Positions 36,011-44,371 of a stretch of 64,000 nt of DNA are shown here, one piece after another. The DNA lies in assembly GCA_964640855.1 (NCBI GenBank), contig CAZXIX010000008.1, forward strand, positions 15,531-79,530, written 5' to 3'. Positions within the stretch are counted from its first letter, which is position 1. Each line of letters opens with the position of its first letter. The DNA comes from JAJDFU01 sp964640855 (lineage in GTDB: Bacteria; Bacteroidota; Bacteroidia; Chitinophagales; Saprospiraceae). The translations under genes were made by a program, and so were the position numbers. The notes beneath the pieces were generated by a model. It did no database searches, was not told the origin of the DNA, and worked only from the letters and a program-made list of their open reading frames with translations.

Positions 36011-36722
36011 AGGTCAGCAATTCTTTACGGCTGAGGTGCGGCACGGTATTGAAGGACTTCAGGTTGAGCTTGCCGTCGGAAAACTGAAATTCGGAGATGG
36101 CCGTGTTGTAGACCAGGCCGTGAAGGCCGATTACCGTTTCGGGATCCGGGATCTGAAGCGCATGCCCTACTGCCGCAGACATGGTGCCGCCCGAACTAAA
36201 AGCGACGATGGTTTCCTCCGGATGGGCCTGATCGAGCATGCGGTTGATGGCATTCTTCACATCCCGGCAAAATTCTGCCCAGGTCTGATACCCCAGATGC
36301 GAATCGTCCAGGCGGTCGGCCGCCCACTCGCGCATGACATACTCAAAGATCTTCAGGTGGACTTTCCGGGATTTTCCGTTAGAGGTTTCCAATTCCTGTC
36401 CCCATTGGCGGACCTTTTCGTCGGTTTCCATGAGAGAGGGAAGAAGGGCTTTCAATACACTGGGCCCGCGATGCTCCACCAGGCCGTCCAGAAACTGGGG
36501 TTCCGGCCATTTGACCCCCAGGAGCCTCAATTCCCCATAGACCCATTCCATAGTCTGACGGTGGCGCTTCAGCGGACCACAATACACCCGGGATACGTCA
36601 GTCGTTTCCGCAAAGAAGTCCCCGAGCGCCCTCGCCTGCTTATGCCCCAGCTCCGAAAGCTGGTCGTAATCAGCTTTCCCGAAGGAAGCCTGTGCATGCC
36701 TTACCATGATCAATCTACTCAT
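36003..36722 (-). CDS. Histidine phosphatase family protein
   Basis: A 239-residue phosphoglycerate-mutase-like phosphatase. The catalytic RHA motif is at the N-terminus (LIMVRHAQASFGKADYDQLS), with second histidine in AFSSGGTMSA region and RHRQT further in. The ATG at 36722 is chosen because the upstream extension has no family resemblance. It is translationally coupled to the Crp-type regulator. The substrate is not evident. Confidence 0.85.
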   Translation of the reverse strand: MSRLIMVRHAQASFGKADYDQLSELGHKQARALGDFFAETTDVSRVYCGPLKRHRQTMEWVYGELRLLGVKWPEPQFLDGLVEHRGPSVLKALLPSLMETDEKVRQWGQELETSNGKSRKVHLKIFEYVMREWAADRLDDSHLGYQTWAEFCRDVKNAINRMLDQAHPEETIVAFSSGGTMSAAVGHALQIPDPETVIGLHGLVYNTAISEFQFSDGKLNLKSFNTVPHLSRKELLTYV

Positions 36723-36903
36723 GATGAAAAGGTATTCGTTTCCGGAACATACGTTCCGATCCGTTTCTTTATGGGTTTTTGCCGTATTGTACTCCAGCCC
36801 CAGTCTGTCTCCGTCCCTAAAAATGACGAATATCATTTAGCCGCCGAAGCACACATCATCCAAAAAATAACCATTAGCCGTTAACTCTGAAAAAAATCAG
36901 AAC

Positions 36904-38442
36904 ATGGAACGAAAGGCGATCATCATCGGAGGGGGCATGGCGGGTCTGTGTGCGGGCACTTATTTGCGCATGAACGGACTGGAAACGGATATTTTTGAAA
37001 TGCACCATACGGCAGGCGGCGTCTGCACTTCCTGGAAAAGGGACGATTATCTGATTGATTTTTGCATCCACTGGCTGGTCGGGTCTGCACCCTCGGATCC
37101 CTTTTATGAGCGTTGGAGCGAGCTTGTGGATATGGAACGGATGGAGTTTGTGGATCATGATGAATATATGCGGGTAGAGGACGAAGAAGGCAAGCAACTC
37201 ATCATTTATACCTCCCTGGATCGGCTGGAGAAAGAGCTTCTATCCAAAGCCCCGGAAGACGAGCGGGAAATAGCCCTGTTCATTTCCGCTACCCGGAAGC
37301 TGACGGGTATGAAGTTGTCCAGTGAAAAAGCTCCCGAGTTGGCTTCTTTATGGGATAAGGCCAAAATGTTCTGGAACATGCTGCCCTACATGGGCGTGTT
37401 CAGCAAATATATGCGGCTACCGGCCCGGGAATATGCCCGGCGTTTCCAGAACCCCTTGCTGCGAAAAGCCATGGAGGTCATGTTCGAACCCGAGATGGCC
37501 GTCGTTTTCCAGATGATGACCCTGGCCTGGATGCACAAGAAGACCGCCGGTTATCCCGTCGGCGGTTCCCTTCGATTCGCGAACCGGATCTTAAAGCGTT
37601 TCCGGAAGTTGGGCGGGCGCATCCACTTTGAAAAAAAGGTAGTTGAGATTCTGGTGGAAGAGGACAAAGCCGTGGGTATTCGCCTGGAGGATGGCAGCGA
37701 GCATTTCGCCGACTACGTGATCTCGGCTGCCGACGGGTACAGTACCCATTTCAAATTGCTCAACGGCGAATATCTGACCCCAAAACTCGAGAAGTGGTAC
37801 AGCGAAATGGCCACTTTCCCCAGCGTCGTTTTCGTAGCACTGGGAATTGACCAACCCCTGGACGGAGAACCACACGCCCTTTTGTTCCCCCTGAAGAAGC
37901 GGATCCAGCTGGACCCGCAAACATCCCTCACGCACCTGCCGCTGCGCATTCACAATTTTGATCCTACCCTGGCACCCGTCGGAAAAACGTTGGTAACCTT
38001 TACCCTGGAGACCTTCCACACGGATTATTGGATACAGTTGTACCGAAGAGACCCAAGCCGATATCACCAGGAAAAAGAGCGCATCAGCCAGGCGATCCTG
38101 CAAGCCCTGGAAGGCCGAATTTCCGGTATTGCGGAAAAAGTGGAAATGATAGACGTCGCTACCCCGGCCACTTTTTCCCGTTATACCGGCAACTGGAAAG
38201 GAAGTTTCGAAGGTTGGATGCTTACACCAGAGGCCGGGCTTAAAAGCCTGGGCCACCAACTGCCCAATCTGAAAAATTTCTACACGTGCGGCCAATGGGT
38301 CGAAGTCGGCGGTGGCTTACCCACCGTGCTCCTTTCCGGCCGGGCCGTCGCCCAATTGATCTGCAAAGCCGAAGGGAAACCCTTTAAGGTGATCCTTCCG
38401 AAAAGTAAGTCCTCGAAAACGAATATGACACCCTCCCTGTAA
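36904..38442 (+). CDS. FAD-dependent oxidoreductase, phytoene desaturase-like
   Basis: A 512-residue flavoprotein of the carotenoid desaturase / amine oxidase-like family. The Rossmann motif is AIIIGGGMAGLCAGTYLRMNG and the C-terminal FAD contact is FYTCGQWVEVGGGLPTVLLSG. No other carotenoid genes (crtB, crtI pair, cruF) are adjacent, so it may instead act on a retinoid, lipid or other polyene. It stands alone between two leftward genes. Confidence 0.85.
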   Translation: MERKAIIIGGGMAGLCAGTYLRMNGLETDIFEMHHTAGGVCTSWKRDDYLIDFCIHWLVGSAPSDPFYERWSELVDMERMEFVDHDEYMRVEDEEGKQLIIYTSLDRLEKELLSKAPEDEREIALFISATRKLTGMKLSSEKAPELASLWDKAKMFWNMLPYMGVFSKYMRLPAREYARRFQNPLLRKAMEVMFEPEMAVVFQMMTLAWMHKKTAGYPVGGSLRFANRILKRFRKLGGRIHFEKKVVEILVEEDKAVGIRLEDGSEHFADYVISAADGYSTHFKLLNGEYLTPKLEKWYSEMATFPSVVFVALGIDQPLDGEPHALLFPLKKRIQLDPQTSLTHLPLRIHNFDPTLAPVGKTLVTFTLETFHTDYWIQLYRRDPSRYHQEKERISQAILQALEGRISGIAEKVEMIDVATPATFSRYTGNWKGSFEGWMLTPEAGLKSLGHQLPNLKNFYTCGQWVEVGGGLPTVLLSGRAVAQLICKAEGKPFKVILPKSKSSKTNMTPSL

Positions 38443-38474
38443 AAAGGCACGGGATCAACCATTTTCTCTTCCGC

Positions 38475-39311
38475 TCACATCTGCTCCTTTGGGATCGGCA
38501 CTGCTTTTTCGTGAGGCTGAAAAATACCGGCATCCGGATCGGTGAATTGGATATTGGTCAGCCTGGCCTCCCCGATCATGGGGCCTTCGAAGCCCTGTTC
38601 TTCGCTCCAGTTCCAGAAGGTCCATTGACTGGCGATCGGGATGCCCTCCACTTGCACATAATCCGAATAGCGGATGGCATGCGGGTTCTTTTCGGCTTCT
38701 TTCTGAGACCGGCTGAAGGTGACTATATACGCCAAACCTTCCAACAGGCTCGTTTCGACATCCTGGTGGGCGACATACCAATCATCCGGGGCGTCTCCGA
38801 CCCCCTGGCCGAAGGTCAATTTGCCGCGGGCATAGCTTTTCTCACCTTCCTTTGCCTCGGGTAAGGACTCCCAGTGGGTGCCCGGATCGCTCAGTTTGAA
38901 TGGCGCCATGGCGAAATAAGGCCAGGTCAGCAGATCGAATCGGGCGCCGGGCCAGGACGAGTCGGGCGGCATTTTGTAGCCCTCACCCCGGTAATAGTAC
39001 AGGGAAGTCCCGTCCTCCCGGTCTACCCGAATACGGTCGCTGCCCGGGGTCGCAGTAATCCGGGCCTTCAGACGCTCCTGGCCGCCGAAACGGAGCCGGA
39101 GATCAAAGGCAAGGGCCTTCTTCTGTCGAAAAGCCTCCACCCGATGCGCTTTTTCGAGGGAAGCAACGAGGGGCAGAGCAGGTTCCTGCCAGAACGTTTG
39201 AGTTACCTTAGCATCTTCCGCCGGGCCAGGATCTTCCTTCTGCTTTTCGTCAAAGTTTACACATGCTGAGAAGGACAGGAAAAAGAGAATCAGGAGTAAG
39301 AAAGGCTTCAT
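38475..39311 (-). CDS. Lipoprotein of unknown function
   Basis: A 278-residue lipoprotein: the signal MKPFLLLILFFLSFSAC ends with a lipobox cysteine. The body has a beta-rich LolA/LppX-like pattern (LRLRFGGQERLKARITAT; VQVEGIPIASQWTFWN). It resembles Bacteroidota outer-membrane lipoproteins of the DUF6503 type, but I cannot confirm this. It starts 34 bases after marR-like and may be in its operon. The ATG at 39311 is preferred; a longer frame would overlap the MarR gene. Confidence 0.75.
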   Translation of the reverse strand: MKPFLLLILFFLSFSACVNFDEKQKEDPGPAEDAKVTQTFWQEPALPLVASLEKAHRVEAFRQKKALAFDLRLRFGGQERLKARITATPGSDRIRVDREDGTSLYYYRGEGYKMPPDSSWPGARFDLLTWPYFAMAPFKLSDPGTHWESLPEAKEGEKSYARGKLTFGQGVGDAPDDWYVAHQDVETSLLEGLAYIVTFSRSQKEAEKNPHAIRYSDYVQVEGIPIASQWTFWNWSEEQGFEGPMIGEARLTNIQFTDPDAGIFQPHEKAVPIPKEQM

Positions 39312-39345
39312 GGACGGCTGGTTTTGCAATGAGTGTTTGTTGGAC

Positions 39346-39822
39346 TTAGACGGGTGGCTCATCCCGAGATCGCATTTTATCCAAAAGAATATTGAGTTGT
39401 CGGGCTTCTTCTTCAGTCAACCCCCGGGTGATGGCATCCATACGATGCATTTCCCCATCGATGCGTTCCAGCAGCTCCAGCCCTTTGGACGAAATGCGCA
39501 CCCGGGTAATGCGTTTGTCCTCCCGACAGGGCTTTCTATCGACCAGATCTTTCTTGTGCAAGCGGTCCACCAGACGGGAAGTATCTGACATGCGGTCGAT
39601 CATCCGATTTCGCAGGTCCTGAACAGCCATTCCCATCTCGTTTTTCAGATCGCCCCGCAAGATCCGCAAAATGTTGAACTGCTTCTGGGTGAGTTCGAAA
39701 GGCTCCAGAAATTGCCTGATCTCATCTACCATCCAGTTGGTAGTAAAAAGGAGGTTGACTCGCAAACGATGCATTTCGTTGTCAAAGCCTTTATTCTGCC
39801 GTATGGCCTGATCAATTTTCAC
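39346..39822 (-). CDS. MarR family transcriptional regulator
   Basis: A 158-residue regulator with a winged helix: LTQKQFNILRILRGDLKN then the recognition helix DRMSDTSRLVDRLHKKDLV, and the wing REDKRITRVRISSKG. It starts with GTG at 39822. It is 92 bases downstream of the frameshifted decarboxylase and probably represses that gene through the palindrome at 40523-40542, as MarR proteins often regulate adjacent AhpD-like genes. This link is inferred. Confidence 0.88.
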   Translation of the reverse strand: MKIDQAIRQNKGFDNEMHRLRVNLLFTTNWMVDEIRQFLEPFELTQKQFNILRILRGDLKNEMGMAVQDLRNRMIDRMSDTSRLVDRLHKKDLVDRKPCREDKRITRVRISSKGLELLERIDGEMHRMDAITRGLTEEEARQLNILLDKMRSRDEPPV

Positions 39823-39914
39823 GGATGCGTTTTCTTTTCCTTGCTAACCCCAATTTTACATAGATGTTCAAACAAGGAAAGAGGCATCCGGTGAAAGATA
39901 CCCTCCCGTAGACC

Positions 39915-40471
39915 CTAGGCTCCAATTTGGGATTCCAGGGGTTTAACCTCTGGAAAGTCAATGGGTATGTTCGTAATCTTATGCACGTAGTTGGCCAGGG
40001 TTTTATCCGCGACCAAAGCGATCAGGTCTACCAGGCCCTTTTCGTCAAAACCCTGATCGAAAAATTCCTCGAGGAGATCCGAAGAAGGCTCTCCATGGGT
40101 CCGGGTTATTTCGGCCGCCAAACGCGTGAGGATGCTCAATCGGGCATCCGGATGCTTGCCGGCCCGCAATTGCCGGGTCTCCTCCTCCGAAAAGCCGTTC
40201 ATTTGGACGATGGCCGTGTGGGCAGCCAGGCAGTGTACTGGCACTGGTTGACTTCGGATACGGCCAGGAAGACGGCTTCCCGCTCTTTGGCTTTGAAGGT
40301 GCCTTTCGACAGGGCCTTCTGAAAATCCAAATAGGATCCCAGCGCATTGCTCGAATACCCAATGGTCGCATAGAGGTTGGGAACGCTGCCCACCTGTTTT
40401 TTAAAGTTGTCGAAGATCAGCTGCCCGCGGGCATCCACATCATCCCGCGTAGGAACTTTAAAAGATTTCAT
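39915..40471 (-). pseudogene. Carboxymuconolactone decarboxylase family protein, frameshifted at the CxxC motif
   Basis: The N-terminal piece (40199-40471) reads ...REAVFLAVSEVNQCQYT and then continues out of frame. The C-terminal piece (39915-40244) begins HCLAAHTAIVQMNGF in another frame. Joined, they give the family motif QCQYCLAAHTA with its CxxC pair. A duplicated GT at 40233-40236 (+2 bases) explains the split. The rest is well conserved, so this is either a recent mutation or an assembly error. AhpD-like members are antioxidant proteins. Confidence 0.75.
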
Positions 40472-40522
40472 AACGGACTGTTTTGGTTTGGTGATTCTTG
40501 CCCTGCAATTTTAGCGTTTAAA

Positions 40523-40542
40523 CATATGTGTTGCAACATATA
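40523..40542. promoter_or_regulatory. Candidate MarR operator
   Basis: CATATGTGTTGCAACATATA is centred on the perfect palindrome GTTGCAAC (40530-40537) with partly symmetrical ATAT flanks. It lies just upstream of TAAAATTG (minus, 40506-40513), one mismatch from the -7 consensus, so a bound regulator would block the decarboxylase promoter. Confidence 0.45.
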
Positions 40543-40650
40543 CTATTTCAGCTGTCGATTTGCGGACACAGTCCAAACGCTTGTGCTTTTGCGGCAGGCC
40601 CTCTTTTCGGGTAAAAAGGAAAGGTGTTTTCATTTTTAAAACATTTTGTT

Positions 40651-40658
40651 TAATTTTG
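40651..40658 (+). promoter_or_regulatory. Bacteroidota -7 box for PBP1A
   Basis: TAATTTTG matches TAnnTTTG, 117 bases before the ATG at 40776. A TTTT at 40627-40630, twenty bases upstream, is the nearest -33 candidate. Confidence 0.4.
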
Positions 40659-40775
40659 AAAGAAAGAGCGGGTGAGGTTCGTTTCTTTTGTTAGCGCAAG
40701 CCTTGAAATGTAAGGGAATCGCTTTTTTAGCGAGTTTTGCAGGAATGGCACCCGACGACATCGAAAACCACTGAT

Positions 40776-43334
40776 ATGGAGCAACCCAAATGGAAAAAGC
40801 GGTTGGAACACCTCTATGAGGCGTCCTTCAGGCGGATCCGGATGATGGGAGAACAAATAGCCCGGATCTACGAAAAGTACCTGGGCCGATTCCACCCTGC
40901 CGTATCTGTCTCCATCCTATTGGGCCTTTCCGGCTTGATCGGGCTTTTTTTCGCAGGCCTCCTGGCTCTTTTCGTTTACCTGGGCTTATTCGGCTCTCTA
41001 CCATCTTATGGGGAGATTCAGAACATCCGTAATGCGACGGCTTCTGAGGTGTACGACGCCAACGGCGTCCGCCTGGGAAAATTTTACGTCGAGAACCGGA
41101 CCAACGCTGATTTCGAGGAAATCACCCCTGAGATCGTGTATGCTTTGATCGCTACCGAGGACGCCCGCTTTTTCGAACACAGCGGAGTGGACTTTCGGGC
41201 ATTTGGCCGGGTATTATTCAAATCACTGCTGCTGGGCAATGAATCTTCCGGCGGGGGAAGCACCTTGAGCCAACAACTGGCCAAGAACCTTTTCCCAAGA
41301 AGATCTTACTGGCTTCTGGGCTTACCCATCAACAAGTTTCGGGAAATGTTCATTGCCCGAAGGCTGGAGAACACCTACAGCAAGGAGGAACTAATCCGGC
41401 TTTATCTGAATACGGTACCTTTCGGAGATGACATCTATGGGATCAAGGTGGCTTCCCAAAGGTATTTCAATCGTCCGCCTCAGGAACTTCGGGTGGAGGA
41501 GGTCGCGGTTTTGATCGGATTGCTTAAAGCCAACTCCTACTACCATCCCGTAAGGCATCCGGAGCGGGCCCTGGGACGCCGAAATGTGGTTCTGAAACAA
41601 ATGGCGCGCTACGGATACCTCAAACCTGCCGAAGCAGACTCCCTGGAAGAGATGCCCCTGAAGACCGATTACCAGTTGGAGGGCCGCTCCAGAGGCAGGG
41701 CCACCTATTTCCGGGAATACGTCCGGCAAGAGGTGGAAGAGTTGTTGAAAACCTACAAAAAGCCGAATGGCCGGCCATACAATTTATACCAGGATGGCCT
41801 CAAGATATTCACCACATTGGATGCCCGGCTGCAACAATTTGCGGAAGAAGCTGTCGCGGAACAGATGGCCCGCCTGCAGGCGCAATTCGATAAGGATTGG
41901 GGTGAGCGGGATCGCCCCTGGGAATCCCGAAGCAACTTTCTGGGATTCCTTCGCTCCACCCCGGCTTACAAGGAACTTTCCGATCGGGGGCTATCCGAGG
42001 AAGAGATCATCGGACTTTTGAAGAAGCCGCATCCGATCCGCGTTTTCAGTTGGGAGAAGGAGGAACGGGAGGAAATCCGGAATATGAGCACGCTGGATTC
42101 CCTTCGCCACTACCTGAATCTTCTGCATGCCGGCTTTTTGGCCGTGGAGCCCCAGACGGGCCTGGTCAGGGCCTGGGTCGGGGGTATCGATTTTCGATAC
42201 TTCCAGTACGATCACGTCAAATCCAGGCGGCAGGTCGGCTCGGTTTTCAAACCGGTGGTCTATGCCCAGGCGCTTCGATCCGGAATGTTTCCCTGCGAGT
42301 ATATCGCCAACCAAAGGGCCGTCTTTCCGGACTACGACAATTGGAGTCCCCGAAATGCCGACGGAAAATACGAAGGCGTATACTCGATGGAAGGGGCCCT
42401 TTCCCGATCTGTAAATACCGTATCGGTGGCTCTTCTGCAGCGGGGAGGAATGGATTCTACCGCCTTTTTGGCTCGACAGATGGGCATTGAGGGCCCGATC
42501 CAACCTGTTCCGTCCATGGCGCTAGGGACCACGGGTGCCTCTCTGTGGGAAATGGTTACCGTATTCGCTACCCTGGCCGCGGAGGGCAAGCGGCCTGTTT
42601 TGCACCTGCTCGACCGGATCGAAACCGCTTCCGGGGAAGTGATCCTCGAAGTGCGTCGTCCCGACCCGCGCTATTTCCAACCAGTGCTGGACCCCCAACA
42701 GGCGGCGGTCATTACCCGCATGATGGAGTCGGTGGTCGACAGCGGAACCGCCCGGCGGTTGCGCTCGGTATATCGACTGGAAGGGGCCATTGCCGGAAAA
42801 ACCGGCACGACGCAAGAACAAACGGATGGCTGGTTTTTAGGCTTTTCGCCCAAACTGGTAGCCGGTGCCTGGGTAGGAGCCGAATCCCCCCTGGTCCACT
42901 TCCGGTCCCTTCGATATGGCCAGGGGGCCAATACCGCTTTGCCGATCTGGGCCCGCTTCTACCAGAAAGCCTATGCCAACCGGAGTACCCGCCAATGGTT
43001 GTCCGGGGATTTCGTCCCTCCGAGCGATAGTATGCTATCTTTGATGATGTGCCCTCCCTATCTGGATGAAATGCCGGTCCTGGCCGATCTATGGCCTGAC
43101 TATCGCGAAAATCCCGGTTTTTTCAGAGAGTGGCAGTACGACGGAAGGTTTTCCGGAAGCGATTACCAGATCCGGTTCAAACCGCGCCGTCCCGATGAAA
43201 CCAATGAGAAATATTACCGCCGCATGGAAAAGTACAACCAGCGGAAATTCAACCAGGAAGAAAGAAAAAGGAAAAGAAGGGATTATTGGAGCCGGGTATT
43301 CTTCGGAAAAGAAGAAAGAGAAGAAAATCAGTAG
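40776..43334 (+). CDS. Penicillin-binding protein 1A-type bifunctional glycosyltransferase/transpeptidase
   Basis: An 852-residue class A PBP that polymerises and crosslinks peptidoglycan. One membrane helix lies near residues 40-70. The GT51 domain has EDARFFEHSGVDFRA and GGSTLSQQLAKNLF. The transpeptidase has SVFKPVVYA (SxxK, near residue 487), SRSVNT (SxN) and KTGTTQEQTDGWF (near 674). The C-terminus is rich in Lys/Arg/Glu. The ATG at 40776 is chosen over a TTG 13 codons upstream. Confidence 0.95.
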   Translation: MEQPKWKKRLEHLYEASFRRIRMMGEQIARIYEKYLGRFHPAVSVSILLGLSGLIGLFFAGLLALFVYLGLFGSLPSYGEIQNIRNATASEVYDANGVRLGKFYVENRTNADFEEITPEIVYALIATEDARFFEHSGVDFRAFGRVLFKSLLLGNESSGGGSTLSQQLAKNLFPRRSYWLLGLPINKFREMFIARRLENTYSKEELIRLYLNTVPFGDDIYGIKVASQRYFNRPPQELRVEEVAVLIGLLKANSYYHPVRHPERALGRRNVVLKQMARYGYLKPAEADSLEEMPLKTDYQLEGRSRGRATYFREYVRQEVEELLKTYKKPNGRPYNLYQDGLKIFTTLDARLQQFAEEAVAEQMARLQAQFDKDWGERDRPWESRSNFLGFLRSTPAYKELSDRGLSEEEIIGLLKKPHPIRVFSWEKEEREEIRNMSTLDSLRHYLNLLHAGFLAVEPQTGLVRAWVGGIDFRYFQYDHVKSRRQVGSVFKPVVYAQALRSGMFPCEYIANQRAVFPDYDNWSPRNADGKYEGVYSMEGALSRSVNTVSVALLQRGGMDSTAFLARQMGIEGPIQPVPSMALGTTGASLWEMVTVFATLAAEGKRPVLHLLDRIETASGEVILEVRRPDPRYFQPVLDPQQAAVITRMMESVVDSGTARRLRSVYRLEGAIAGKTGTTQEQTDGWFLGFSPKLVAGAWVGAESPLVHFRSLRYGQGANTALPIWARFYQKAYANRSTRQWLSGDFVPPSDSMLSLMMCPPYLDEMPVLADLWPDYRENPGFFREWQYDGRFSGSDYQIRFKPRRPDETNEKYYRRMEKYNQRKFNQEERKRKRRDYWSRVFFGKEEREENQ

Positions 43335-43337
43335 AGG

Positions 43338-43372
43338 TCAGCAAGGGATACCCTGGATAAGGGTCCCTTGCT
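43338..43372. terminator. Bidirectional hairpin between PBP1A and dienelactone hydrolase genes
   Basis: CAGCAAGGGA and its partner in GGGTCCCTTGCTG form a long stem (13 pairs with a two-base bulge) between two convergent genes. There is no T-run, so it would work as a structural barrier for both transcripts. Confidence 0.5.
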
Positions 43373-43381
43373 GGTGAACCC

Positions 43382-44224
43382 TTACAAGCGGCTTTGCAGA
43401 AAATTCAGGGCCAGTTTGTTAGCCTCCTGAGCTGCGCTTTCGACATAGTTGGGATTGGACGGATTTGCAAAAGCGTGGTCGGCATCGAACTGATGGATCT
43501 CGATGTCCTTCCCCGCAGCCTTTGCCATCTCCTCAAAATCGGAGACCACTTCAGGAGTTATCCATCCGTCTTGCCTGGCAAAAATTCCCAGGATATCCGC
43601 TTCCAGGGGTTGCAAGGCTTCTTTCGACTGTACGGGCATCCCGTAGTACATCACGCATCCGGCTCCGCGATCTCCGGCCATGATGGATGCCTTCAGGGAC
43701 CAGCCCCCACCGAAGCACCAGCCGATGGTAGCGATCTGCGCACTTTCGCCCGCCTTGTTCAGAGCCCCTTGTACAATGGCTTCGGCACGCTTCTGCTCCA
43801 CGGATTGCATATATTCTCCCGCTTTTTCGACATCGGTGGCTACTTTGCCATCATAGATATCGATGGCCATGACATTGACATCTCCCAGCTCTTTGTAATA
43901 CCGTTCGGCTTCCGATTTGATGTTATCATTCAGGCCCCACCATTCGTGAATCACGATCAGGTATTTGTCTGATTTTTCAGCCATTAAGGCATAAGCTCCG
44001 GCATCTTGGCCGTCGGGCGTAGCGAATCGGATCATTTCTCCGTCGCCGGTCATATTCACCTTTGTTGGACCGGGATGTTCAGCCTGAAATTCGGGATCGT
44101 CGGCAAACTGAGCCATGTCTTCTGATTGCTGACCTTCCTTTTGCGAGGGGGCGTTCCCACAGGCTGAGGCCAGCACCAAAAGTCCGGCAAGAAGCCATGA
44201 TTGAGACCATTTAAGGGTATGCAT
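43382..44224 (-). CDS. Dienelactone hydrolase family lipoprotein
   Basis: A 280-residue alpha/beta hydrolase. A lipoprotein signal ends at LASACGN, so it is membrane-anchored in the periplasm or outer membrane, unusual for this mostly cytoplasmic family. The nucleophile is Cys in GWCFGGGW, with Asp in FARQDGWITPE and His in DADHAFANPSN, a complete Cys-Asp-His triad. VIHEWWGLNDNIKSEAERY is a typical early motif. The substrate is unknown; ester or lactone hydrolysis is likely. Confidence 0.9.
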   Translation of the reverse strand: MHTLKWSQSWLLAGLLVLASACGNAPSQKEGQQSEDMAQFADDPEFQAEHPGPTKVNMTGDGEMIRFATPDGQDAGAYALMAEKSDKYLIVIHEWWGLNDNIKSEAERYYKELGDVNVMAIDIYDGKVATDVEKAGEYMQSVEQKRAEAIVQGALNKAGESAQIATIGWCFGGGWSLKASIMAGDRGAGCVMYYGMPVQSKEALQPLEADILGIFARQDGWITPEVVSDFEEMAKAAGKDIEIHQFDADHAFANPSNPNYVESAAQEANKLALNFLQSRL

Positions 44225-44371
44225 GGTATTAGGTTTGGTTATGCCTTGCTAACGGTTGGTTTCGGGCAAAGGTTCTGTTCTCTGATCTATTGCAATCTGA
44301 AATGCCAAAATCGGATTTGTCCGGGATTTCAATTTTTCCAACCTTGATCTGCCATTGCAAATTTATGAGCC

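Larger units (their letters stand above)
40472..40775. other. Divergent promoter region between the decarboxylase and PBP1A genes
   Basis: There is no gene. It holds the leftward -7-like box (40506-40513), a palindrome (40523-40542) and the rightward -7 box (40651-40658). The remaining ~110 bases before the PBP1A ATG hold no recognisable element. Confidence 0.6.

Noticed and set aside
40650..40895. Leftward 81-codon open frame over the PBP1A start
   Set aside because: A shadow of the PBP1A reading frame with no family likeness.
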